Shown here: positions 57,490 through 64,000 of the stretch, piece by piece
How the letters are laid out: each line of letters starts with the position of its first letter
Position numbering within the stretch: position 1 is the stretch's first letter
Origin: Mycolicibacterium pyrenivorans
GTDB lineage: Bacteria > Actinomycetota > Actinomycetes > Mycobacteriales > Mycobacteriaceae
DNA: 64,000 nt
Assembly (NCBI RefSeq): GCF_025821625.1
Contig: NZ_JACKSH010000277.1
Coordinates: forward strand, 55,064 to 119,063
Direction of reading: 5' to 3'
The notes under the pieces: generated by a model
Seen by the model: only the letters and a program-made list of their open reading frames with translations
Databases searched by the model: none
Told to the model about the DNA's origin: nothing
Made by a program: the position numbers and the translations under genes

Positions 57490-57768
57490 CTAGCTCACCA
57501 ATGTTGCATCAGATGACAATATTGCTTGGTTGCCGAGTGCCTTGATCCGGTCCGGACGGAAACCCGACCAGTGGTCGTTGCCCGCCACCACCACGGGCGC
57601 CTGCAGGTAGCCCAGCGCCATGACGTAGTCACGGGCATCGGCATCCAGGCTGATGTCGACCGTCTCGTAGGTGACGCCCAGCTTGTCGAGGGCCTTGTAC
57701 GTGGCATTGCACTGCACGCATGCGGGCTTGGTGTACACGGTGACGGGTGACGAGGCTGGCTGAGTCAT
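57490..57768 (-). CDS. nrdH: Glutaredoxin-like NrdH with altered C-terminus
   Basis: The 92-residue thiol-disulfide protein is the electron donor for class Ib NrdE. It has VTVYTKPACVQCNATYKALD with the CVQC active site and FRPDRIKALG. After KALG the tail (NQAILSSDATLVS) is unlike any NrdH I recall and ends next to the recombinase gene, indicating that the element inserted in the 3' end of nrdH and supplied a new stop. The active site is upstream of the change, so function may be kept. Start ATG 57766-57768. Confidence 0.88.
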   Translation of the reverse strand: MTQPASSPVTVYTKPACVQCNATYKALDKLGVTYETVDISLDADARDYVMALGYLQAPVVVAGNDHWSGFRPDRIKALGNQAILSSDATLVS

Positions 57769-58171
57769 CTGCGGTTCGGCTCCTCTGCGGAAGTGGAAGT
57801 ATCGAGCACTGGCAACTGGTCGGATGGCGCGTTTCGCTGAAATTCAGCGGCCCGCAGGTCTCCAAAATTCCAGGTCGTCCGAGCCGCGTTCCGATGGCTC
57901 GGGAAACCGATTCCGCCGGATCTGGTGGCTCCGGCCGACCTCCATATCTTGGGGGTCTGTCGGTGTTCGAAACACTACACCTAGTGGGTGACATCCAGAA
58001 GAGATACAAGATGTTCTGAATAACATTTGTGAAATTCCCAGGTCGTAAGGCTTTGGAGACATCCGCGCCCGGCGTGTCGCATCTCACATCCGCACGTGTC
58101 GCCCACTACATGTCTGTGGTACCAGAAGCCACCGACATCAACGCCGTCGCGCAGCGGGCCGTTGGGTGCGG
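57769..58171. other. 403-bp intergenic region upstream of nrdH
   Basis: No gene is supported here: frames on both strands are short and composition-driven. It holds a putative NrdR box (57971-57987) overlapping the palindrome GTGTT-cga-AACAC (57963-57975). It ends at the TetR stop at 58172. This is probably the nrdH promoter and leader. Confidence 0.5.
57971..57987. promoter_or_regulatory. Putative NrdR box upstream of nrdH
   Basis: AACACTACACCTAGTGG contains CACTA-cacc-TAGTG, close to the NrdR consensus and to the site before nrdF at 30902 (both ACACTACA-n-CT-n-GT). Confidence 0.45.
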
Positions 58172-58894
58172 TCAGCAAACCGCCAGCCGGTCCAGCAACT
58201 CTCCCAGCAAAGCGCGCTCGCCGGCACTGAGCACGCCGTCGCCGCACTGCAGGGCCAATGCTCTCGACAGCTCCTCGGCCGCCTCGGCAAGCGCGGTGCC
58301 GCGTGACGCCGTTACCTCATGGCCCAGTGCGGACGCTGCGATCACGCCGGCCAGAACGGTCTCCCGCAGCCCGCGCGACTGTTCGACATCGGCACAGCCC
58401 TCGGGCTGCGCGATCAACTGCAGCGTGATTCCGACGTTGGCCGCGACGATCTGCTGGGCCGCCACCGCCGGCGTGACCAGCAGCAGACCGAGGCGGTCGA
58501 GCCGCTCGAGCAACACCCGCAGCTGCCGCTCGGCCACCGCCGTCACCTGACAGGGCCTGCCCGCGGCAACCCGCCCGTAGAGCAACGCGTAGAACGCCGG
58601 ATGGTCGAGCCCGTAGCGCACGTGCCGGTCCCACCCGCGGCGCACGTCGACCACCGGGTCGTCCGAATCGGTGTCCGCGGCGGGTACGTACTGCCCGAAC
58701 CCGTACTCGACCACCGCGTCGACGAGCCCCTGCTTGTTCCCGAAGTGGTGGTAGAGCGTGGGCGCCCGCACGCCGGCGCGATCGCAGATCGCCCGGGTCG
58801 ACACAGGCGCGCCCTGCGCGGCATCGAGCAACTCGGCGGCCGCGGCGAGCAGCCGGTCCCGCGCACTCGTCGCCTCCTCGACAGGATCTTGCAT
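58172..58894 (-). CDS. TetR-family transcriptional regulator
   Basis: The 240-residue regulator has a TetR HTH (PVSTRAICDRAGVRAPTLYHHF at about 30-51, then GNKQGLVDAVV) and a large C-terminal domain. It is divergent from an SDR remnant with three CGCTATA repeats between the starts, so it probably represses itself and once repressed the SDR gene. Start ATG 58892-58894. Confidence 0.85.
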   Translation of the reverse strand: MQDPVEEATSARDRLLAAAAELLDAAQGAPVSTRAICDRAGVRAPTLYHHFGNKQGLVDAVVEYGFGQYVPAADTDSDDPVVDVRRGWDRHVRYGLDHPAFYALLYGRVAAGRPCQVTAVAERQLRVLLERLDRLGLLLVTPAVAAQQIVAANVGITLQLIAQPEGCADVEQSRGLRETVLAGVIAASALGHEVTASRGTALAEAAEELSRALALQCGDGVLSAGERALLGELLDRLAVC

Positions 58895-58896
58895 AC

Positions 58897-58926
58897 CGCT
58901 ATAGTATGCGCTATAACAACGCTATA
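58897..58926. promoter_or_regulatory. Triple CGCTATA repeat, TetR operator candidate
   Basis: CGCTATA occurs at 58897, 58909 and 58920 (12- and 11-bp steps), with TATAG/CTATA dyads between the TetR start and the SDR remnant. Confidence 0.55.
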
Positions 58927-58941
58927 GGCGGGAGCGGCACG

Positions 58942-59200
58942 ATGCCGACACCAGAAGACCTCGAGGGACGGCACGCGGTGGTGACCGGTGGCACGCGCGG
59001 GATCGGGCGGGCGATCGCCGACCAGTTGACCGAGGCCGGAGCCACTGTCTTGACCGGAGTCGATCGGCGGTATCCCGCTGGGTGCGTCCGGCCGGCCGAG
59101 CGATATCGCCGAGCTCGTGGTGTTCCTGGTCTCCGGCAGGGCGGCCTACATCACCGGCGCCGAATACACCATCGACGGAGGCAGTTCGCGCTGCACATGA
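58942..59200 (+). pseudogene. Short-chain dehydrogenase remnant with internal deletion
   Basis: The 5' part encodes a normal SDR start (EGRHAVVTGGTRGIGRAIAD, the TGxxxGIG motif). After about 45 codons the sequence jumps, in another frame, to a typical SDR C-terminus ([20 protein letters not shown], then [13 protein letters not shown]) ending at TGA 59198-59200. The middle of the gene, with the catalytic YxxxK, is missing. It is divergent from the TetR gene. Confidence 0.8.
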
Positions 59201-59238
59201 CGCCCGGCAAGAGACGAGACGTGAGAAAGGGACACACC

Positions 59239-59577
59239 GTGACATCCATGCCCGACGTGATCGCCGAGTACTTCCGCGCCGCCGCCGTCGGCGACACCGA
59301 CGCGGTGGTGGCGACGTTCACCCACGACGCGACGGTCGTCGATGACGGCCACCACCATGCCGGCCACTCCCGGATCCGGGCGTGGCGCGACCAGACGTCG
59401 GCGCAATTCTCTTACACCACAACCGTTCTCGACTCCGCACCCAGCGGGGCCGAGCACCACGTCACCACGCAGGTCGCCGGAGACTTCGCCGGGTCGCCGG
59501 TACGGCTGGGATTCCGCTTCACCCTCGCCGGGGAGCGCATCGCCGCGCTGGCCATCGCACCGGACGGATCGCCCTAG
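59239..59577 (+). CDS. SnoaL-like / NTF2-fold small protein
   Basis: The 112-residue protein has a SnoaL-type pattern (VIAEYFRAAAVGDTDAVVAT, FTHDATVVDDGHHHAGHSRI, and RLGFRFTLAGERIAALAIAP). It could be an isomerase-like or ligand-binding protein. GTG 59239 has AAAGG nine bases upstream; ATG 59248 is an alternative. It follows the SDR remnant and was probably in one operon with it. Confidence 0.75.
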   Translation: MTSMPDVIAEYFRAAAVGDTDAVVATFTHDATVVDDGHHHAGHSRIRAWRDQTSAQFSYTTTVLDSAPSGAEHHVTTQVAGDFAGSPVRLGFRFTLAGERIAALAIAPDGSP

Positions 59578-60137
59578 CCGATCTCGGCGGCCAGCTTCCC
59601 GACGATCTCCCGCAACCGCTCGGCGACCTCGGCATTCTCCCGAGGATGCTTGCCGTCGAGTGATGTCGCAGGTACCGACAGATCGAGGTCGTCGACGACC
59701 CGCGGGCCGGCGATGCCGAACGACTTGCGCGTCTCGTCGTGCGCCCACACACCGCCGTACTGGCCCAACGCGACCCCGATCACCGCCAGCGGCTTCCCCT
59801 TCAACGCGCTGGTCCCGAACGGCCGCGACAGCCAGTCGACGGCGTTCTTCAGCACGCCGGGGATGCTGCCGTTGTACTCGGGGGTGACGACCAGGGCCGC
59901 GTCGGCGCGCGCGGCGGCCTCGCGCAGCGCCGCGACCGGTTCGGGGACGCCGCCGTCCTCGGGCGCGTGGTCGATGTCCTCGTTGTAGAAGGGCAACTCG
60001 CCCAACCGGTCGAACAGCTCGAGGGTCACTCCCGCGGGGCTCGTCTCCACCGCCAGTTCGGCGAGTTGGCGGTTGACCGACGCCGCACGCAGACTTCCGA
60101 CCAATACCAGAACCCTGCTGTCTGACCCGTCTGACAT
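59574..60137 (-). CDS. NAD(P)H:FMN reductase, Rv3054c type
   Basis: The 187-residue flavodoxin-fold reductase has VLVLVGSLRAASVNRQLAEL as the phosphate loop, TPEYNGSIPGVLKNAVDWLS (the conserved P-E-Y-N-x-S motif) and KPLAVIGVALGQYGG. I choose the ATG at 60135-60137 because GGGAGG lies six bases upstream; an ATG two codons earlier directly abuts it. It is divergent from the TetR-dinB pair and its last codons overlap the SnoaL-like gene by 4 bp, convergently. Confidence 0.87.
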   Translation of the reverse strand: MSDGSDSRVLVLVGSLRAASVNRQLAELAVETSPAGVTLELFDRLGELPFYNEDIDHAPEDGGVPEPVAALREAAARADAALVVTPEYNGSIPGVLKNAVDWLSRPFGTSALKGKPLAVIGVALGQYGGVWAHDETRKSFGIAGPRVVDDLDLSVPATSLDGKHPRENAEVAERLREIVGKLAAEIG

Positions 60138-60181
60138 CTTCATCCTCCCGATCGCTTCGGCCGACACTCGCACCAACCAAC

Positions 60182-60195
60182 CGGACCACAGTCCG
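60182..60195. promoter_or_regulatory. Dyad between FMN reductase and TetR genes
   Basis: CGGAC-CACA-GTCCG is a perfect 5-bp dyad about 30 bp upstream of the TetR start, a plausible autoregulatory operator for both divergent genes. Confidence 0.4.
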
Positions 60196-60224
60196 AATTA
60201 TTCCGGCTGAGGTAAAGTTGCCAG

Positions 60225-60845
60225 GTGAGTGTGTCCGACCGGCTGACGGCGTTGCCGGTGAGCGAATCCGGTCCGCCCGAACGGGGCCAGGAGCGTGGCG
60301 ACGCGGCACGCAACCGTGTGCTGCTGCTCGAGGCCGCGCGCCGGTTGGTCGACGAACGCGGCGCCGAGGCCGTCACCACCGACGACATCGCGGCGGCGGC
60401 AGGCGTCGGCAAGGGCACGCTGTTCCGCCGGTTCGGCAGTCGTGCGGGCCTGATGATCGTCCTGCTCGACGAGGACGAAAAGGCCCAACAGCAGGCGATC
60501 CTCTTCGGGCCGCCTCCCCTGGGCCCCGACGCGCCGCCGTTGCAGCGTCTGCTCGCCTACGGCCGGGAGCGCCTGAAGTTCGTCGACACCCACCACGCCC
60601 TGCTCTCCGACGTCAGCCGCGATCCGCAGACGCGGTTCAGCGCGCCGATGACACTGCACCACAGCCACATCCGGTTGCTGCTCGAATCCGCTGGCACCAC
60701 CGGCGATCTCGATACCCAGGCGACAGCACTGCTGGCTCTGCTCGACGCCGATTACGTGCGCCACGAACTCAACGACCGGGGTCGTACGCTCGACGAACTC
60801 GGCGATGCCTGGGAGACGGTGGCGCGCAAGCTCTGCGGGTCATGA
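60225..60845 (+). CDS. TetR-family regulator, Rv3055 type
   Basis: The 206-residue regulator has TTDDIAAAAGVGKGTLFRRF as its HTH at about 50-69 and a short effector domain. It starts at a GTG and ends in a 4-bp ATGA overlap with dinB, so it is translationally coupled to a translesion polymerase, an arrangement conserved in mycobacteria. Its own promoter contains a dyad at 60182-60195. Confidence 0.87.
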   Translation: MSVSDRLTALPVSESGPPERGQERGDAARNRVLLLEAARRLVDERGAEAVTTDDIAAAAGVGKGTLFRRFGSRAGLMIVLLDEDEKAQQQAILFGPPPLGPDAPPLQRLLAYGRERLKFVDTHHALLSDVSRDPQTRFSAPMTLHHSHIRLLLESAGTTGDLDTQATALLALLDADYVRHELNDRGRTLDELGDAWETVARKLCGS

Positions 60846-61936
60846 ACGCGTCCGACCCGGCCCCCCGGAAGACCTGGATTCTGCACGTCGACCTGGACCA
60901 GTTCCTCGCCTCGGTCGAACTCCGGCGCCATCCCGAACTCGCCGGGTTGCCGGTGATCGTCGGCGGCAGCGGCGACCCGACCGAACCCCGCAAGGTCGTC
61001 ACCTGCGCGTCCTATGAGGCCCGCGAGTTCGGCGTGCACGCCGGAATGCCGCTGCGCACCGCCGCCCGCCGATGCCCCGACGCCGCGTTCCTGCCTTCGG
61101 ATTCAGCGGCGTACGACGCCGCCTCCGACCAGGTGATGGGCCTGCTGCGCGATCTGGGCCACCCCGTCGAGGTGTGGGGGTGGGACGAGGCCTACGTGGG
61201 TGCCCGGGTCGCCGACGTCGGGGATGCGATCCGGCTGGCCGAGCGCATCCGCGAGGTCGTCGCTGCGGAGACGGGCCTGTCGTGCTCGGTGGGCATCAGC
61301 GACAACAAGCAACGGGCCAAGGTCGCCACGGGGTTCGGCAAGCCGGCGGGCATTCACGTCCTCACCGACGCCAACTGGATGTCGACGATGGGCGACCGCG
61401 GTGTCGACGCACTGTGGGGTGTGGGTCCGAAGACCGCGAAAAAGCTTGCCGCCATGGGTATCACGACGGTAGCCGACCTGGCGGGGACGGACGCCGCGGA
61501 TCTGACCGCCACCTTCGGCCCGACCACCGGGCTGTGGATCCTGCTGCTGGCCAAAGGCGGCGGCGACACCACGGTCAGCGCCGAGCCGTGGGTGCCGCGG
61601 TCGCGCAGCCACGTGGTCACGTTTCCGGAGGACCTGACCGACCCGGCCCAGATGGACGCGGCGGTGGCCGAGCTGGCACAACGCACGCTGACCGAGGTCG
61701 TCGAGCAGCTGCGCGTCGTCACCCGTGTCGCGGTAACGGTGCGCACCAACACCTTCTACACGCGCACCAAGATCCGAAAGCTGCCCGCCCCGACGACCGC
61801 CGCCGACGTCGTCGTCGGGGCCGCGCTGGACGTTCTGCACCTGTTCGAGCTGGACAGGCCGGTCCGGCTGTTGGGTGTGCGCCTGGAACTGGCGATGACC
61901 GACGAGCCGGCAGCCGTTGTCACCGCGGGCCACTAG
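60842..61936 (+). CDS. dinB: Y-family DNA polymerase DinB2 (DinP, Rv3056 type)
   Basis: The 364-residue translesion polymerase has catalytic acidic residues in WILHVDLDQFLASVELRR and VWGWDEAYVGA. The HhH thumb is in WGVGPKTAKKLAAMGITTVA and a little-finger domain follows. The sequence DLDQFLASVE has leucine (residue 22) where most Y-family polymerases carry the Phe/Tyr steric gate, as in M. smegmatis DinB2, which uses ribonucleotides readily. The ATG overlaps the TetR stop (60842-60845). The C-terminus lacks an obvious beta-clamp motif. Confidence 0.92.
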   Translation: MNASDPAPRKTWILHVDLDQFLASVELRRHPELAGLPVIVGGSGDPTEPRKVVTCASYEAREFGVHAGMPLRTAARRCPDAAFLPSDSAAYDAASDQVMGLLRDLGHPVEVWGWDEAYVGARVADVGDAIRLAERIREVVAAETGLSCSVGISDNKQRAKVATGFGKPAGIHVLTDANWMSTMGDRGVDALWGVGPKTAKKLAAMGITTVADLAGTDAADLTATFGPTTGLWILLLAKGGGDTTVSAEPWVPRSRSHVVTFPEDLTDPAQMDAAVAELAQRTLTEVVEQLRVVTRVAVTVRTNTFYTRTKIRKLPAPTTAADVVVGAALDVLHLFELDRPVRLLGVRLELAMTDEPAAVVTAGH

Positions 61937-61946
61937 CGTCGTCGTC

Positions 61947-63113
61947 ATGCTCGAGACGGTGGCGATCCGCGGTTACCGCTCCCTTCGCGACCTGGTGCTA
62001 CCGCTGCGCCGGCTCACGGTCGTCACCGGGGCCAACGGGACCGGCAAGTCATCGCTCTACCGCGCGCTGCGGCTGCTCGCCGACTGCGGCCGCGGTGAGG
62101 TGATCGCGTCGTTCGCCCGCGAGGGCGGCGTCGAGTCGGCCCTGTGGGCGGGCCCCGAGCACCCCGGCGGCGCCCGCCGCACCGGGACCGCCCAGGGTGG
62201 GCCGCGCACCCGGTCGGTGTCGATCGAACTCGGTTACGCCTCAGATGATTTCGGTTACCTGATCGACCTGGGGCTGCCGCAGGCCGGGGGCACGGCGTTC
62301 GAGCGCGATCCGGAAGTCAAACGCGAAGTGGTCTTCGCCGGACCCGTGGCACGCCCGGCCACCACCCTGGTGCGCCGCGTGCGGGGTTTCGTCGAGGTGG
62401 CCGCCGACACCGGGCGCGGCTTCGACGAGCTGGGCCGCAACCTGCCCGCGCACCGCAGCGTGCTGGCCGACTGGGCCGGCGCGGTCCCCGAACTGGTCAT
62501 GGTCCGGGAACGCCTGCGGGACTGGCGGTTCTACGACGGCTTCCGGGCCGACAGCGGCGCTCCATCGCGGCGGCCGCAGGTGGGCACGAGGACACCGGTG
62601 CTGGCCGATGACGGCGCAGACCTCGCCGCCGCGGTCCAGACAATCCTCGAGACCGGCGCCGACGACCTCGCCCGTGCGGTGGCCACCGCCTTCGACGGCG
62701 CGTCGGTGTCGGTGTCGGTCACCGATGGGTTGTTCGACCTGCAGTTGCAGCAGCGGGGCATGTTGCGCCCGCTGCGCAGCGCCGAGATATCCGACGGCAC
62801 GTTGCGTTTCCTGCTGTGGGCCGCCGCTCTGCTGAGCCCCCAGCCGCCGTCGCTGATGGTGCTCAACGAGCCGGAGACATCGCTGCACCCCGATCTCGTC
62901 CGACCGCTCGCGGCCCTGATCCAGGAGGCGGCGTCGCGCACCCAGGTCGTGGTCGTCACCCACTCCGAGACGCTGCGCGGGTGTCTCGGCGCCGCGCCGC
63001 TGGGCAGCGACGAAGACGCTTGGGAGATCGAGCTTTTCAAGGACTGGGGGGAGACCAAGGTGGCCGGCCAGGGACTGCTGACCACTCCGGCGTGGGACTG
63101 GGGGCGGCGGTGA
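61947..63113 (+). CDS. AAA/SMC-type ATPase (AAA_21, RecF/OLD-like)
   Basis: The 388-residue ABC-type ATPase is of the RecF/OLD-like family: LETVAIRGYRSLRDLVLPL, Walker A TGANGTGKSSLYRALR, a signature region (SAEISDGTLRFLLWAAALL) and Walker B MVLNEPETSLHPDL with VVVTHSETL. No TOPRIM nuclease domain follows. Such stand-alone ATPases occur in DNA repair and in some defence modules; the role here is unknown. Start ATG 61947 (10 bp after dinB), so it may be co-expressed with it. Confidence 0.85.
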   Translation: MLETVAIRGYRSLRDLVLPLRRLTVVTGANGTGKSSLYRALRLLADCGRGEVIASFAREGGVESALWAGPEHPGGARRTGTAQGGPRTRSVSIELGYASDDFGYLIDLGLPQAGGTAFERDPEVKREVVFAGPVARPATTLVRRVRGFVEVAADTGRGFDELGRNLPAHRSVLADWAGAVPELVMVRERLRDWRFYDGFRADSGAPSRRPQVGTRTPVLADDGADLAAAVQTILETGADDLARAVATAFDGASVSVSVTDGLFDLQLQQRGMLRPLRSAEISDGTLRFLLWAAALLSPQPPSLMVLNEPETSLHPDLVRPLAALIQEAASRTQVVVVTHSETLRGCLGAAPLGSDEDAWEIELFKDWGETKVAGQGLLTTPAWDWGRR

Positions 63114-63117
63114 GCGC

Positions 63118-63993
63118 TCAGCGCCGCGCGGTCCGCGGCCGCAGCGCCCGGGAGAACAGCGCGTTCACCTGCTTCATCGCCACGCTGTAGGGCAACCACA
63201 TGGTGCGCTTGAACATGTACAGCGCACGGATGTCCACCGAGGTGTAGATCAGGTAGCGATTCCTGGAGATGCCACGCAGGATCTTGTCCGCGGCGTGCTC
63301 CGGCGACACCGCGTGTCCCGCGAAACGTTCCGTCCACTTCTGCACGTTCGGGTCGTCGCGGTCCACGCCGGCGATGTGCACGGTGTTCACCAGCGGGGTC
63401 TGCACCGCACCGGGCACCACGACCGACACCCCGATGCGGTGGCGGGCGAGGTCGAAACGCAGCACCTCGGACATGCCACGCAAACCGTACTTGCTCGCGC
63501 TGTAGGCGGCATGCCAGGGCAACGCCACGATCCCGGCGGCCGACGACACGTTGACCAGGTGGCCGCCGCGACGCGCCTCGATCATGGGCGGCACGAATGA
63601 CTCGATGACGTGGATCGGCCCCATCAGGTTGACGTCGATCAGGGATTTCCAGTCCTGGTGGGTGAGCTTGTCCACGGTCCCCCACGCGGAGATCCCGGCG
63701 ATGTTCATCACCACGTCCATGGCCGGATGGGTGGCGTGGATGTCGGCGGCGAACTCGGCGACCGCGTCGTGGTCGGAGATGTCGAGCGCCCGGTACTCGG
63801 CGACGACTCCGTCCAGCGCACGGACGTCGGCGACCGTCGTCTCGAGTCCTGCGGCGTCGCGGTCGGTCAGATACAACTCGGCTCCGTCGGCAGCCAGCTT
63901 CAACGCGGTCGCACGCCCGATCCCGCTGGCGGCGCCGGTGAGGAAGCACCGCTTGCCCGTGAATCCCGCACCGGACCGCCCCTGTTGCGCCAT
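63118..63993 (-). CDS. Short-chain dehydrogenase/reductase, Rv3057c type
   Basis: The 291-residue SDR has the cofactor motif CFLTGAASGIGRATALKL, NIAG in VVMNIAGISAWG, and the catalytic Ser and YxxxK in NVSSAAGIVALPWHAAYSAS / KYGLRGMSEVL. The C-terminal part includes a hydrophobic MFKRTMWLPYSVAMKQV, suggesting membrane association as in lipid-modifying SDRs. Substrate is unknown. It converges with the AAA ATPase gene. Confidence 0.9.
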   Translation of the reverse strand: MAQQGRSGAGFTGKRCFLTGAASGIGRATALKLAADGAELYLTDRDAAGLETTVADVRALDGVVAEYRALDISDHDAVAEFAADIHATHPAMDVVMNIAGISAWGTVDKLTHQDWKSLIDVNLMGPIHVIESFVPPMIEARRGGHLVNVSSAAGIVALPWHAAYSASKYGLRGMSEVLRFDLARHRIGVSVVVPGAVQTPLVNTVHIAGVDRDDPNVQKWTERFAGHAVSPEHAADKILRGISRNRYLIYTSVDIRALYMFKRTMWLPYSVAMKQVNALFSRALRPRTARR

Positions 63994-64000
63994 GAACGGT

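Larger units (their letters stand above)
53690..57531 (-). mobile_element. Integrated element with tyrosine recombinase splitting nrdH from nrdI
   Basis: About 3.8 kb between the end of nrdH homology (GGC at 57532) and the short ORF before nrdI holds three co-oriented, ATGA-coupled genes: tyrosine recombinase, Xre-type protein, zinc-ribbon/integrase-like protein. nrdH, nrdI and nrdE are normally contiguous. Boundaries are estimates. Inverted repeats lie at the nrdH end (57376-57480 and 57482-57506). By eye the block is less GC-rich than its surroundings. Confidence 0.75.

Overview
The window looks like a chromosomal segment of a fast-growing, high-GC mycobacterium (Mycolicibacterium type). 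From memory of the Mycobacterium tuberculosis map, most genes follow the order Rv3015c to Rv3057c: MetE-like, LpqA-like, mnmA, iscS, PlsC-like, GNAT, etfA/etfB, the methylglucose lipopolysaccharide genes (Rv3030-Rv3032), Rv3034c, Rv3035, TB22.2-like, Rv3037c, Rv3038c, echA17, Nudix, ABC ATPase, serB2, ctaD, fecB, adhC, nrdF2, monooxygenase, TetR, nrdE, nrdI, nrdH, FMN reductase, TetR, dinB2, SDR. No database search was run; all family names come from reading motifs.

Layout. 1-8 kb: tail of a DUF222/HNH-like gene, MetE-like enzyme, lipoprotein, tRNA thiolation genes (mnmA, iscS) separated by a 30-bp repeat array, a coupled GNAT/acyltransferase pair and the electron-transfer flavoprotein operon. 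8-12 kb: coupled methyltransferase, GH57 branching enzyme and glycosyltransferase genes. 12-21 kb: beta-propeller lipoprotein, Na+/alanine symporter, secreted esterase-like protein and a minus-strand run of methyltransferases, enoyl-CoA hydratase, Nudix and ABC ATPase. 21-24 kb: a MocR regulator (YczR type) divergent from a small ORF, a YczE-like membrane protein and a kinase. 24-34 kb: serB2, ctaD, fecB, adhC, nrdF2, a Baeyer-Villiger-type monooxygenase, TetR and a geranylgeranyl-reductase-like oxidoreductase.

34.7-42.4 kb holds the most unusual block, three genes that interrupt the conserved order. They are a membrane protein with Rossmann-like, ryanodine-receptor (RyR) and PGDYG-like domains, a patatin-like phospholipase, and a 1397-residue TIR - nSTAND NTPase - coiled coil - transmembrane - 14x WD40 protein. 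The patatin and TIR genes are coupled by a GTGA overlap. The RyR gene converges on the patatin gene so that the two stop codons share one CTAG. I read this as a candidate immune or abortive-infection system.

42.6-49.7 kb: small secreted and regulatory genes, a TetR-controlled ABC exporter/methyltransferase operon, a LysR effector domain without HTH, and a 54-residue membrane protein. 49.8-57.8 kb: the nrdHIE ribonucleotide reductase operon, remodelled three times. nrdE carries a 410-residue intein, nrdE has a frameshifting deletion just after a conserved segment, and a roughly 3.8-kb element (tyrosine recombinase, Xre protein, zinc-ribbon/integrase-like protein) sits between nrdH and nrdI. 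58-64 kb: TetR, an SDR remnant, SnoaL-like protein, FMN reductase, TetR-dinB2 pair, an AAA ATPase and an SDR.

The window also shows several local rearrangements in conserved genes: a 66-bp tandem duplication (DUF222-like gene), an 84-bp in-frame tandem duplication in ctaD, the nrdE deletion and the SDR deletion. They are either real strain-specific mutations or assembly errors, and the raw reads should decide.
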